DNA from: Sistotremastrum niveocremeum HHB9708
Lineage: Eukaryota; Basidiomycota; Agaricomycetes; Sistotremastrales; Sistotremastraceae
Length of the DNA stretch: 64,000 bases
Assembly (NCBI GenBank): GCA_001630475.1
Contig: KV419400.1
Location: 1,083,938 to 1,147,937 of the forward strand
Direction: 5' to 3'
The notes beneath the pieces are model-generated. The model was not told the origin of the DNA, did no database searches, and was given only the letters and a program-made list of their open reading frames with translations. How positions within the stretch are numbered: position 1 is the stretch's first letter; each line of letters begins with the position of its first letter. Positions 1-10,426 of the stretch are shown piece after piece. The position numbers were made by a program, and so were the translations under genes.

Positions 1-14
1 CCTTTCTCGGCCAA

Positions 15-1637
15 ATGCGTGCCACTCAACTTCTCGCCGCTTTATTCTCCTTCGTCTTCGTTTCTGCTAACCCATATCCGGAAAACATCGTTTCATCTCG
101 TCCAACCCATAAACGTTTCTTCGATGTCCAGGTTTGTCATTTTTTCTCCGTGCTCGCTTATTTCTCATTCCCCAAAGGGCCATCGAGGCGGACGCGGCAT
201 CGCCGTCGAGAACACTCTCCCTGGCTTCGCTTGGTATGACTAAATTACAGTTAACCGATCGTTACTGAACTTTTTCCAGGGGTCTTATCCACGGTGCTAC
301 CACTCTTGAGATGGATAATGGCATAACAAAGGTACGACACTATTCCACCACTCTGTCAACTCTCCTAATATATTCACAGGATGGCCACGTCGTCGTCTGG
401 CACGACGAAAGCATTGAGCCATACAAGTGCCGAGATACTGCCCCTGCTGTACGTCTCACCGCCCTTTTCATTTCTGCAGCCACTCATTCCTTCCGATAGT
501 TTTCGGACGACCCAGATTATCCGTGCGTCTCTTGCCGGCCTATCACGGCCACTAGTACTCACTCTGTCCTTGATCTAGCTATGTTGGGAAACTCATAGCC
601 AACATGACACTCTCCCAAATAAAGACTCTCGATTGTGGTTCTGTCCGCCAAACTGACTATCGTACGTCACCAACAGCATGTCTCGGCTCCACTGACCATT
701 CTGTAGCTCTTCAACTTATATTCCCTGGGACGCAAATATCAACTCTACAAGAAGTCTTCGACTTTGTAGAATGCGCAGACCCGGAGCATCAAGTGCTCTT
801 CAATATAGAAAGCAAGATAGACGCAGAACAACCCAATAGAACTCTCGCTGTTTCAGAGTTTGTCACCAGACAACATAGAGTATTCGCAAAAAGCCCCTAC
901 AAGAACTCTATCACAGTCAGTATTCTTCCGCAACACTCCGATTCTCGAGTCTAACTGGCTTTCAGTACCAAAGTTTCGATTGGAGAACGATCATCTCCAT
1001 GAAAGTCGGTGCATGCCCTGATCATATCTCTCGCTCGTACTGAACTCGTCTCGCAGAAATTAGACCCACAAATCTTGACCTCGGCACTGGTAGACGAGTT
1101 CGTGCTTGCTCCTGTCCCTTACGCCACTGGCTTACGCTTCGCCAGATTGACTGTATATGGTCCGGAACGCAGTACTTCTCCGTGGTTAGCCGGCTTACGG
1201 CCCGATCAATTCAACGGCTCGACTCTTGGCGAGCAGCTGGCTGAGGCTGCAAAGTTTATCAGTGCCGATATACTTTCGCCTGAAGCGACATATTCGAATG
1301 GTGCTATGTTTACGACAAAAGCTATGGTTGCTCGATCACACGCCCTGGGAATCAAAGTCAAACCTTGGACTGTGAGTATTTCTATTCACATAAAGATAGT
1401 CCTAATGCTCCTGCAGGTCAATAACCTCAATGTGGCCGATGCATTGCTCGACTGGAAAGTTGATGGTATTATCACGGACTGTACGTCACCTCGTTTTCGA
1501 TCTCTTCCTTCCTAACGTGTACGATCGTCGCAGTTCCCGATGTTCTCCGTCGCTGGGCAAAACAGCAAGCACTCCTCGTCGCCCCAAAATACCCCAAACA
1601 ACGAGTCCTTTCGTGCCTTCAAAAACATACATCTTGA
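15..1637 (+). CDS. Secreted glycerophosphodiester phosphodiesterase (GDPD family)
   Basis: Predicted to hydrolyse glycerophosphodiesters to glycerol-3-phosphate and an alcohol. The first ATG opens a hydrophobic signal peptide (MRATQLLAALFSFVFVSA), so the protein is probably secreted or vacuolar. After a first intron from about position 132 the frame continues with the GDPD hallmark GHRGGRGIAVENTLPGF, then GATTLEMDN and VVVWHDE, which hold the His, Glu and Asp residues expected of the TIM-barrel active site. The C-terminal part has FNIESK, VKPWTVNN and DGIITDFPDVL, typical of the end of the barrel. About eight short introns are needed. The stop TGA is at 1635-1637. Only 14 bases upstream are in the window, so the promoter is missing and a further 5' exon cannot be excluded. 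Family call is firm, the substrate is not known. Confidence -1.
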
Positions 1638-1788
1638 AGCTTACTACCTGTATAACATTAATATGTACGATTATTTTGTAGAATTAATAGGATTCGGACA
1701 TACAGTTCGGAAGACAAACTATTGAAACTCCGATCTTATTTCGCCTCCTCTATTGCAAAACGCTACTTGCGGTGACCACACAGATTCA

Positions 1789-2843
1789 ATGGTCGTCGGT
1801 CTGCGCGCAGTCAAGACCGCAGTGAACCTCCCTCCTACCGTCCGTATCCTCCCCTCGGGCGTCCCTCATGCGTCGTTGATCAAACTGAGCGTCCGGGCTC
1901 CTGCATCTGACCACCATGGCCATGGTTCGACTGGACCACGATCCGACAAGCCTGCCAAATGGGCTGCAAAAACTTATCTCGGTGCTGGAGGTCTTGTTCA
2001 GAAGAGCAACGTCAATGGTGAGCCTCATCCAAATTTCACCGACTATATACTCATAATGTCATCCAGCTCCTCCAACAGCTCACATCCACCCACGATTGAT
2101 GCACACCTCCGCCGTTGCATTAAACGCCAACCACGTCCCAGATTTCTCCCCTTACCGCGCTTCATCCGATTCTGGGAACAGAGCGCTGTCATACTTCATG
2201 GTCGGCTCAATGGGCGTCATCAGCGCTTCCACCGCCAAATCGACCATCACCGAATTCCTCGGTACAATGGCTGCATCCGCTGATGTCCTCGCTCTGGCAA
2301 AAGTCGAGATCGAACTGGGCGACATTCCAGAGGGCAAGAATGTCATTATCAAATGGCGTGGAAAGCCCGTTTTCGTCAGGCATAGGACGGCGGATGAGAT
2401 TGAGGAGGCGAGACAGACGGATTGGAAGAAGTTGAGAGACCCGCAGAGTGACGAGGAGAGGACTAAGAAGCCCGAGTGGCTTGTCATGTTGGGTGTTTGT
2501 ACCCACTTGGGATGTGTGCCTATCGGCGAGTCTGGTGACTTCGGTGGATGGTACGTATTCACTATAGATTGCCCGTGACATTCTACTCAAACTCATCCCC
2601 TTGCCTAGGTTCTGTCCTTGTCACGGATCTCACTACGATATCTGTACGTGGTCTGATATCCTTACCCGATATGCCTTACTGATTATATTCTGTCACCTTA
2701 GCTGGCCGTGCCCGCAAAGGACCCGCACCTGTACGTATCATCCACTGCTTCCTTCCTTTTCTGTTTCTAATCTATACCAGTCCAACCTCGAAGTTCCACC
2801 CCACGACTTCAACGAAGCTGAAGGAAAACTTATTATCGGATAA
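1789..2843 (+). CDS. RIP1: Rieske iron-sulphur subunit of cytochrome bc1 complex (complex III)
   Basis: Carries the 2Fe-2S cluster that moves electrons from ubiquinol to cytochrome c1 in the inner mitochondrial membrane. The start ATG at 1789 gives a basic presequence ([15 protein letters not shown]). A later exon holds the membrane anchor ([17 protein letters not shown]). Both cluster boxes are seen: CTHLGC and CPCHGSHYD, with the Cys and His ligands intact and an intron at about 2551-2608 between them. The following short exons give GRARKGPAP and NLEVPPHDF, then EGKLIIG and a stop at 2841-2843. All of this matches the fungal family in order and length. It follows the phosphodiesterase stop by only about 150 bp and is followed by two more nuclear genes for mitochondrial proteins on the same strand. 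Confidence -1.
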
Positions 2844-3041
2844 GCGAAAGAGTGTAGTAGACGGGTGTGAATACAGTTCTTTGTTCCCTATAGACATTAA
2901 AGCATTTGTATATCTCCCAAAACAACTGAGCTTGGTCGGGCGGAATATCGTACCTGTCTTGCCCAAACTTGAAGGCGCAAGCCTGAGAAAATCTCAAATC
3001 TCTGCTCGTTCGCGCCAAATAGTGTAGAGCAACCCTTGCTC

Positions 3042-3479
3042 ATGACCGTTCGATTACGACTCGCGGTACACGGCAAGCGTAATAATCGCATCTTCCACCT
3101 TGTCGCTGTCGACAACCGTAAAAGACGAGACGCAAAGCCAATCGAGAAACTCGGCGTGTATAATCCACGAGTGCAGGAGAACCACGAAAAAGTCATCGAA
3201 TGGAACGTTAGGAGGATCAAAGACTGGCTCGAGATGGGTGCTCAGCCTTCTCAGACTTTTGTCAGACTGATGCAGAAGGTGAGTTTCTGGTGATTCGTTG
3301 AGATGCGGATTGGGATGCTGACTTGGATTCTGAAGGCTCAGATACTCGAGCCTGAGTCGAAGTGGAGTAAACTTTGGCAGAAATACTCGACACCTCCTCT
3401 TGACTATCAAGTCAAGAACGTCACCCCTGCGCCTCCAAATCCTACCTCGACGTCGGGAACAGGGATCAATTCACCTTGA
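3042..3479 (+). CDS. MRPS16: Mitochondrial small-subunit ribosomal protein bS16m
   Basis: Ribosomal protein of the mitochondrial 37S subunit. The ATG at 3042 opens MTVRLRLAVHGKRN, the usual start of bS16, and continues with RIFHLVAVDNRKRRD and EKLGVYNP, which are conserved from bacteria to fungi. One intron interrupts the gene: it follows VRLMQK and ends at AG 3334-3335, after which AQILEPESKWSKLW continues in frame. The stop is at 3477-3479. The product is about 125 residues, near the usual fungal size. No separate cleavable presequence is visible, as is common for this protein. It lies about 200 bp downstream of the Rieske gene. Confidence -1.
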
Positions 3480-3857
3480 TACTCTGACCTATTCATCTTC
3501 ACACTTTGCCCTGCATTCTTAACGTGCGGGTTACATTCGCTGGGGTCGCCTGCTATATCTGCATCTCCCAAAAGACTATACTATCACGCCCACCCGAGCT
3601 GTAGGAGTTTACTGGCTCTAGCCAGCAGCAGGTAGAGGTTGGTGAGGGAGATGCTCAGGCTGTTGTCGATGGCGACTTGATATATAATTTATCATTCCGT
3701 GTCGTGTTGCCTGATTACACTGTCTATAATGATTAAAGAGCAAAACATTGAACCACGACGAGACACACCCTCGTCGCTGTCTTAGAAAAGATAAATCGAA
3801 GATTTTACCAGCGACCTCGCGATTTCGGAAGCTGCATCCGCTACCGAGCTCAGAGAC

Positions 3858-4716
3858 ATGAACTCTCTTGCAAAGCAATTCATCGCAAAGAGATGCTTAC
3901 ATTCATCTGCTGCACGTCTCGTTCGCCAACGGCCATCAAGAACGACACCCGGAGCGCCAGCCAAAAAAGCTGACTTATTTGATCTGGAGGACCTGCCAGA
4001 ATTCGGAGATGAAGACGCTTCGTCTGCTGGACATTTTGTCATTGGGCAACAAAGACAGATCTTACATTACTTGAGACTGATCGATGGTGAAGCAGCACTG
4101 CTTAATGGTGAATAATTGTGTATCAAGCCTGCTCTTCTCTGCTGATTTCTGCTCTAGCGTATCGCGAGGAATATCAACCGCCGTCGAAAGACAAACCTCT
4201 CGTTGTCCGTTCAATATCATATGGAAACGAACCCCACCCTGCGACTGCAAAACGAACAGTCGTTGTACCCGTTGCCCATCTCCCTCTGAACACCCCCATC
4301 GCCGTGCATAAATTCATCCTACTTGCTGGAGTGCGATGGTCTCCAACGCCGCCTCCAGACTCTGGCATCGGAGCAGATGAATCAGGCGGAGAGAAGGGAT
4401 ACGTAAAGATATCATGCGAAGACTTCCCTGAGCCGGGGATGAATTTAAAATGGGCTAGCGACGTACTGGACAAGATGGTAGCTTCAGCGAACGTAAGCGA
4501 ACTCTCCCTATCCGTACCATCATCTCTGACGCCTTCGACCATTAGAATGCAGCAGGCGATAATTTCACCGATGTGCCTTTAGACTTCAGACATCTGGAAG
4601 CCAAAGTACGGAAGCAGAAGAAAGGAGGCCATCGTTCGGGAATGAATGGGAAACGCCCCAGTCTAAGAGACTTTCCTCAGGAGTGGTTACCTGACAAACC
4701 GGTATCTATAGCATAG
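3858..4716 (+). CDS. RSM24: Mitochondrial small-subunit ribosomal protein mS35 (Rsm24 family)
   Basis: The first exon gives an Arg/Lys/Ser-rich mitochondrial presequence (MNSLAKQFIAKRCLHSSAARL), then an acidic stretch and IGQQRQILHYLRLIDGE. Later exons hold the domain shared by mS35/Rsm24 proteins: VRSISYGNEPHPATAKRTVV, LNTPIAVHKFILLAGVRWSP, and YVKISCEDFPEPGMNLKWAS. The last exon reads AGDNFTDVPLDFRH and ends at the TAG 4714-4716. Three exons are joined by short introns at about 4107-4157 and 4496-4547. The family is recognised from memory of the conserved HKFILLAGVRW-type block, so the exact name is slightly less sure than for its two mitochondrial neighbours. Confidence -1.
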
Positions 4717-4792
4717 TTTCCTATCCCAAGCTAATTTTATTACTACTCGTCGTGGCTGAAATTTTGAATGCCGTCTGAGTCGACCCTGTTGT

Positions 4793-4800
4793 GTGAGCTG
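4793..4800. repeat. Left 8-bp target-site duplication of the hAT-type element
   Basis: GTGAGCTG, directly next to the left terminal inverted repeat. The identical 8 bp lie at 5279-5286 on the right side. An 8-bp duplication is the hAT superfamily hallmark. Confidence -1.
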
Positions 4801-5278
4801 TAGGGCTCGTCTAAGAATGCAGGGCTAATTAGCACGGGTGCTAATTAACCGTTAATTAGCTGCTATTAACATGCGAATATTATGGAGGCCTGATAACCAT
4901 ATGCTAATAAATGATAATAATGTGCAGTCTGCTTAGCCATGGTCTCCTTCCGATATGATGTCGGTTGAACCCTGGGAGAGGTCGATACAAGTGGTTTCCA
5001 GCACTTGATGTATTTTTCATCCGACCCGCCTTGACCGAGAGAGCCGAGGGCTTCCCAGCTGTCGTCTTCTGCTAATAATGCTAGAAATATGCAAAAAAGG
5101 TGCTAATTAGCATTTATTAGCGCTAATAATCGCCCGGAGCGTCCGGGGGCTTCGCCCCCGGCCCCCTTGCAAATAATCTGCTAATTAACGCTAAAATATT
5201 GCTAACATAGAGGCATCCGGAGAGTTAGCAGCTAATTAGCTGCTAAGTTTGTCAAAAAACATTATTAGACGAGCCCTA
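4801..5278. mobile_element. Non-autonomous hAT-type element (MITE), 478 bp
   Basis: The left end reads TAGGGCTCGTCTAAGAATG. The reverse complement of the right end reads TAGGGCTCGTCTAATAATG, so 18 of 19 terminal bases match in inverted orientation. The element is flanked by a perfect 8-bp duplication GTGAGCTG (4793-4800 and 5279-5286). TIRs beginning T/CAGGG together with an 8-bp duplication point to the hAT superfamily. There is no open reading frame of note, so transposition would depend on a transposase encoded elsewhere. Inside are many copies of the palindrome GCTAATTAGC and close variants (4824, 4840, 4851, 5102, 5180, 5231) and a GC-rich hairpin at 5143-5161. The perfect duplication suggests a fairly recent insertion. 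It lies between mS35 and the nitrilase gene. Confidence -1.
5143..5161. repeat. GC-rich hairpin inside the hAT-type element
   Basis: CCGGGGGC, loop TTC, GCCCCCGG: a perfect 8-bp stem with a 3-nt loop. It contrasts sharply with the AT-rich GCTAATTAGC repeats around it. Confidence -1.
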
Positions 5279-5286
5279 GTGAGCTG
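5279..5286. repeat. Right 8-bp target-site duplication of the hAT-type element
   Basis: GTGAGCTG, identical to 4793-4800. It ends 23 bp before the nitrilase ATG at 5310. Confidence -1.
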
Positions 5287-5309
5287 ACAACGGCTAATCC
5301 GATCACGAG

Positions 5310-6455
5310 ATGCCTGTCATTCGAGCCTCCGTCGTTCAGACCTGTACTGCAGCTTACTCACTGCCGGATACGCTCAATAAGCTTCATCGATTGGCTAAAC
5401 TAGCAAAGGAACGTGATGGCTCTCAGCTTGCTGTCTTTCCCGAAGCCTTGTAAGCTTGTTGCGAAGTTCCTTCCGTGAAGCTTGCTCACGACTACTGATA
5501 GCATTGGAGGATATCCTCGTCATTCGACGTTTGGCGCAGTCATAGGGTCACGGTCTCCAGAAGGCCGAGATGAGTTCCTAAGATATCACCAGGCTGCAAT
5601 TGAGATACCCTCTCCTGCTATTACTCAAGTCGAAGCCATCGCCCGGGAAACGGAGCTCTTTCTAATTGTTGGGGTCATTGAGCGAGACGGTGGAACATTA
5701 TTCTGCACTGCTGTCTTCATTGATCCCAAATCAGGATATGTGGCGAAACACAGAAAGTTGATGCCGACGGCTTCTGAGCGTCTCGTCTGGGGACTGGGCG
5801 ACTCGAGTACTCTGTCGGTTGTGGAAGGAACGTTCTTGGCAGGAGATGTGACGACGAAAGCAAAATTGTCTTCTTGTATTTGCTGGTGAGAGACTTCGAC
5901 TTGAAACGCAACTTACTTCAATTATTGTTCCGGACTGGCAGGGAGAATTATATGCCTTTGTGTCAGTCGCCCTCTCATCCTTCAGTCACACTTCTCATCC
6001 GCCGAACATAGTGAGGACCCATTATTATTCAAAGGGAGTTCAGATCTGGTGCGCTCCAACTGTTGACTCACGCCCAGTATGGCAAAGTACTATGACACAC
6101 ATTGCTTTGGAAGGCCGTTGCTTTGTGTTGTCGGCGTGCCAATTTGCACAACAAAAAGATTTCCCTCCCGATCATTCGGTACCCCTCAATTGTCCCAGGG
6201 ACCCAGAAAGCGTGATGATCGGGGGTGGCAGTGTTATCATCGACCCCTTGGGACAAGTACTTGCTGGTCCACTTCGAGAAGGTGAAGGGGTCTTGACTGC
6301 AGATTTGGATCTCGACGAAATTATACGTGGTAAATTCGATTTGGATTGCGTGGGTCATTACGCACGTCCAGACAGTAAGTCTCTACAATCGTATATCATA
6401 ATGCCTTGACAATAAGACTTTTGTAGTCTTCCAGTTGTCCGTAACGGGAAACTGA
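5310..6455 (+). CDS. Nitrilase / carbon-nitrogen hydrolase
   Basis: Predicted to hydrolyse nitriles to carboxylic acid and ammonia. The start MPVIRASVVQTCTAAYSL is typical of fungal nitrilases. The catalytic triad is complete: Glu in FPEAFIGGYPR (split by an intron ending near 5502), Lys in HRKLMPTASERLVW, and Cys in SSCICWENYMPL, itself split by an intron between TG and G of the Trp codon. Further family blocks are GVQIWCAPTVDSRPVWQ and MIGGGSVIIDPLGQVLAGP. The last exon adds IFQLSVTGN and the stop at 6453-6455. Cyanide hydratases are close relatives, and which reaction is catalysed cannot be told from sequence alone. The hAT-type element ends only 23 bp upstream of the ATG, so the promoter or 5' UTR has been altered. 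Confidence -1.
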
Positions 6456-6682
6456 TCGGGTGCTCGTGACATCGCTTACCTTAGGTTTCACTTTGCGTTC
6501 TTGTTGACTACCTTGATGTTGCTGTGGCTTGTCCCCGTTGCCGTGCAAGCCACCGGGGCGTTGTCTTTTGCACTACTTGACTCCGAATGCCACTCAATTC
6601 AATTTGATTTAAAGTTTGCAGATTAGACACCGGTAAAGCAGCAGTCATCGCTTCCTCCCTCATATTTTTTCACATCGTACAC

Positions 6683-7474
6683 ATGCCTCGAGCTGCTAAG
6701 ACATCGAGGAGATCGATTAGGGCTACCAGCGCTGATTTGATGACCCGAGTCATCGAAAGACGCAGGTCCTACAAGGCCCATCTTTGTACCCAGACAAAGC
6801 ACGATGAAACCTCCTCGACAACTTCCTTTCCTCGGCCTTCCCGGGCACGGAATGCATGTAGAAAGACATCATTGCGGGCCAAATTGGATAACATTGACTC
6901 GGACACGGAGGTGGCAACGTGCCTGAAGAGCCCTTCGTTGTCTGTTAGTTCAACTCTCGTTGAATCTCCACGCGAAATTGACGAGGAAAAGGACTGGAAG
7001 TTCACTTCCGACCGCCTTAAAAGTTCGGATGTATGCTTCACGCCCGTAGTCCTTGGTGCACCGTGCGTCAGGGGTTCACCGTCCCTGTATCGCGTTGGAC
7101 GCTTTCTATACGTGGAAACTTTCATCTCCCCCGGTCTTACCTATGGAACGTGCTATCACCTTCCGTACAAGAACAGTTATGAAATGGGGCGGCAAGTGAA
7201 CGACAGGGAACAATTCGTTTGGCCAGTTCCTTTGGAAGGGTACAATGATTGCCGAGCATTGGAGGAATGGACCGCGAATGATCCAATCCAACTGAAGGAT
7301 TACCTTCAAATTTTACGAAGATCGTATCAGAAGTTGAAGCGATTTGAGTTTGCAAACAATGTTTATAGAGGGGCTATTTTGGGAGAGGAGATGGATTGGG
7401 CGATACCTATAAAGGCTGAATTTACAATGGTATATCACTATGATGATAGAGTATCATCTCCACGAATTTTGTAG
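6683..7474 (+). CDS. Hypothetical protein, single exon, about 263 residues
   Basis: I do not recognise this protein. It is one uninterrupted frame from the ATG at 6683 to a stop at 7472-7474, which is unusual here because nearly every neighbour has introns. The first 90 residues are basic and Ser/Arg-rich (MPRAAKTSRRSIRATSADL), likely disordered. The second half looks folded, with many aromatic residues (GRFLYVETFISPGLTYGTC, FVWPVPLEGYNDCRALEEW, IQLKDYLQILRRSYQKL). No signal peptide or membrane span is seen. It sits between the nitrilase and SAC1 genes on the same strand. It could be a lineage-restricted gene. Confidence -1.
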   Translation: MPRAAKTSRRSIRATSADLMTRVIERRRSYKAHLCTQTKHDETSSTTSFPRPSRARNACRKTSLRAKLDNIDSDTEVATCLKSPSLSVSSTLVESPREIDEEKDWKFTSDRLKSSDVCFTPVVLGAPCVRGSPSLYRVGRFLYVETFISPGLTYGTCYHLPYKNSYEMGRQVNDREQFVWPVPLEGYNDCRALEEWTANDPIQLKDYLQILRRSYQKLKRFEFANNVYRGAILGEEMDWAIPIKAEFTMVYHYDDRVSSPRIL

Positions 7475-7605
7475 GTTATAGAGACATATTGTACACACCA
7501 AACTAGAAACATGTGCTAGAACATGCAGTGGCGTAGTTCAGACGGCCGTATTTGGTACCGAAATCCGCTAACTCCGCTCGCTTCTCTGCAACTACCACGC
7601 CAATA

Positions 7606-10226
7606 ATGTCGGGCGCAAAAGGCTTGCACCAACGGCTGGATATGTATGCCTCTTCTATGTTGACGAAAACGAAACAAGTACACTCAATACTGGAATTAGA
7701 CACACAGGTCAGAACCAGACCTACGTGATCCAGCCCGTCTCCCCGGTGCCTGCTAGAGCGATTTCCATCCACAGACAATCGGGAGAAATTGAATGGCACC
7801 GTTCGTCCATACGTCACGATATCTAGCGTTTGTTAACATCTCCAGTAGAAAACGAAGCATATTTCCCGCGTACTGCGTCAAAACCTTTGGCTGCCTATGG
7901 TATCATTGGCGTCATCTCGCTTGTAGCCTGTGAGTCGTGGAGTCTGACAGTGCCGCAGTTCACAACTAATCTCTGTCAAAACAGCTGAGTATCTCATTGT
8001 CATAACATCTCGACAGTCTATCGGGGAGATATCTGGGCACGAGGTTTATCAAGCAACCGAGTTCGAGTTCTTACCTCTCCAAGCCACGACTCCCATCAAC
8101 AACCCTGTTGAAGCCTATCTCTTAGCGCTCGCCAAATCACACCTCAAAGGAGGACTATTTTTATTCAGCTACACATGGGACCTGACGCGGAGACTACAAG
8201 CTCAATGGGTGGCCAGAGAGGCCGACAATGGGAAGGCATTATGGGAAGTCGTGCGTGCCGAACTCTTGATAGCAATTCATCACCTTACATGTACTCGTCC
8301 TCAGGCTGATGACAGGTTCTTCTGGAATAAGTACGTTGTCATCTTTCCTCGCGCGCTTTCGGTCAATGACGCGTCCCAGATACCTGCATTCCAAATTTAT
8401 AGACCATACGACTGCAAATCCCGACCAAGATGTTCGTAGACTCTATCAAGCTACTGCTATATCGCACTAATCCATATTCTCCAGTTGAGCGCATTCATCC
8501 TTCCAATCCTTTACGGGAGTGAGTAATGTCAAACGCAACACGTTCATTCTGACGTCATTTCCCAAAGCCTGCGATATCAGACATACTTCAATCAAATCCC
8601 ACCCTCTCACATTCATTCTCATCAGTAGACGTTCCCGGTACCGGGCTGGCACTCGATACTTTCGAAGAGGCATCGACAATGAAGGGCATGTGGCCAATTT
8701 TAATGAGACCGAGCAGATAGTGGTCATCGAGCGACCAGGAGAGGACGCACCGTATCTTGGCGACAAGCTTGTGGACAAAGAAGAAACTCGCCTGAGCTAT
8801 GTGCAGACTCGAGGCAGCGTTCCCGTTTATTGGGCTGAAGTGAACAATCTGCGATATAAACCTGACCTCCAGATCATGGAACTCCAAGACACCGTAAGCC
8901 TCTTTCCATGCTATTTTCTTTGTTCTCATACGTCGGTCAGATGACGGCATTCAAGACACACTTGCAAGAACAGGTCGCGCTATACGGCCCCCAAAATATC
9001 GTTAATTTGGTCAATCAAAAAGGGCATGAACTACCCGTTAAGGAGGCCTTCGAAAAAGTCCTCGCTGACGCCGACGTCACAAAAGTAAAATATGAATACT
9101 TTGATTTCCACAATGAATGCAGAAAAATGCGTTGGGACCGCATCAACATCTTGATAGATCGTATACAAGACGATCTAATTCAAGAAGGGTAAACTCTTTT
9201 CTCTGTGTTTCTGGACATGAATTAAAATTCTCGTATAGATATTTTCACGAGAATTCCTCTGAAACCCATCCTTTGAAGATCCAGATCGGTACGGTTCGAA
9301 CCAATTGTATGGACAACTTGGACCGAACCAACGTCGTCCAGTCCACCCTAGCAAAGTGGGTTTTGAACAGACAGTTGCGGGACGTGGGTATTCTGGCTCC
9401 TAACGAGACTGTCGATGAACACGAAGGTTTCATGCATGACTACCGCCTCGGTGAGCATTCCCTATCACGTGTGTGTCGAAGCCTCATAGATCGCTTCTCA
9501 GCTTGGGCCGATCATGCGGATTTAATCTCGAAGGCATACAGTGGGACAGGGGCGCTAAAGACTGACTTTACGCGAACCGGCAAGAGAACGAAAGTGGGCT
9601 TGCTTGATGATGGGTACAAGTCCGTCATGCGGTATCTGAAGAACAACTATTTCGATGGCCCACGTCAGGATGGATTCGATTTGATAACGGGTACATGGAC
9701 GCCTCGACGTGGTCCCCTGCACACGGCCGCCATCTTGTATGACGATCGTCCGCTCCTTGTTCGCTCAGTGAGTATTCACGTGATTTTGTACGTCACTTCT
9801 AACTTTTTATCGGCAGATGCCCTATGTCCTCTGGTTCGCCATATTTATGATCTGTGCCGGGCTTACACTTCCTCGATCATCAGGTAATCTCCGCCTTCTT
9901 GATCCTTTCAGACTAGAATCTCAAAAATTATAGACCTGTCATTGACATACTACTTCCTACTGTGGTTTGTTCTTCTTATCAGCGCCGCCAGTTATATATT
10001 CATCCACGGCATCGAATATGTCTCGTGGCCAAGGTTAAATCGACCCGTGGACATCATACATTATGAAGGTCCTGGATTCAGGGGTACTCGCAAGGGGCGA
10101 GGGTTGAAATCTTCGGCCTTTTCTAAAGGCCACACTGGCGTGAAGCCCGAAACTGCGAAGGGGCGGCCTCGAGCAATGAGTCGGACAGTAGAAATAGAGA
10201 TGGGCAACCGCAAACGTGTCGATTAA
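7606..10226 (+). CDS. SAC1: SAC1-type phosphoinositide phosphatase, ER/Golgi membrane
   Basis: Dephosphorylates phosphatidylinositol 4-phosphate at the ER and Golgi. The Sac domain is clear across many exons: GIIGVISL, EYLIVITSRQ, VEAYLLALAKSHL, ADDRFFWNK, LSAFILPILYG and LISRRSRYRAGTRYFRRGID, then NFNETEQIVV. The catalytic CX5R motif is in RTNCMDNLDRTN at about 9300-9335. After YLKNNYFDGPRQDGFDLITG come two hydrophobic segments, PYVLWFAIFMICAGLTL and TYYFLLWFVLLISAASYIF, the expected C-terminal membrane hairpin. A basic tail follows and the stop is at 10224-10226. The 5' end is the weak part: the ATG at 7606 gives LHQRLDMYAS, and RAISIHRQSGEIEWHR follows further on, both like the family, but the first introns were not resolved. 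Confidence -1.
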
Positions 10227-10426
10227 TGATAGACGCCTGTATTGTGTGTTTCTAAGCTGACTATATAGTGGTATTATTCACGTCGCAACCTGGTTGATGG
10301 TGTTTGGAAAAAGTTGAATTCAAACTCCGAACTTCTTCGGACTCGAGTTTCCACCGTCTCTCACGTCGCAAGAGACAGGCTAAACACACTAACTGTCCAC
10401 GCTATAACACACTGCTAAGACAAGAA

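Noticed and set aside
7503-7817. Minus-strand frame of 104 residues overlapping the SAC1 start
   Set aside because: It has no known motif, and the plus strand here reads LHQRLDMYAS and ISIHRQSGEIEW, which match the N-terminal part of SAC1.
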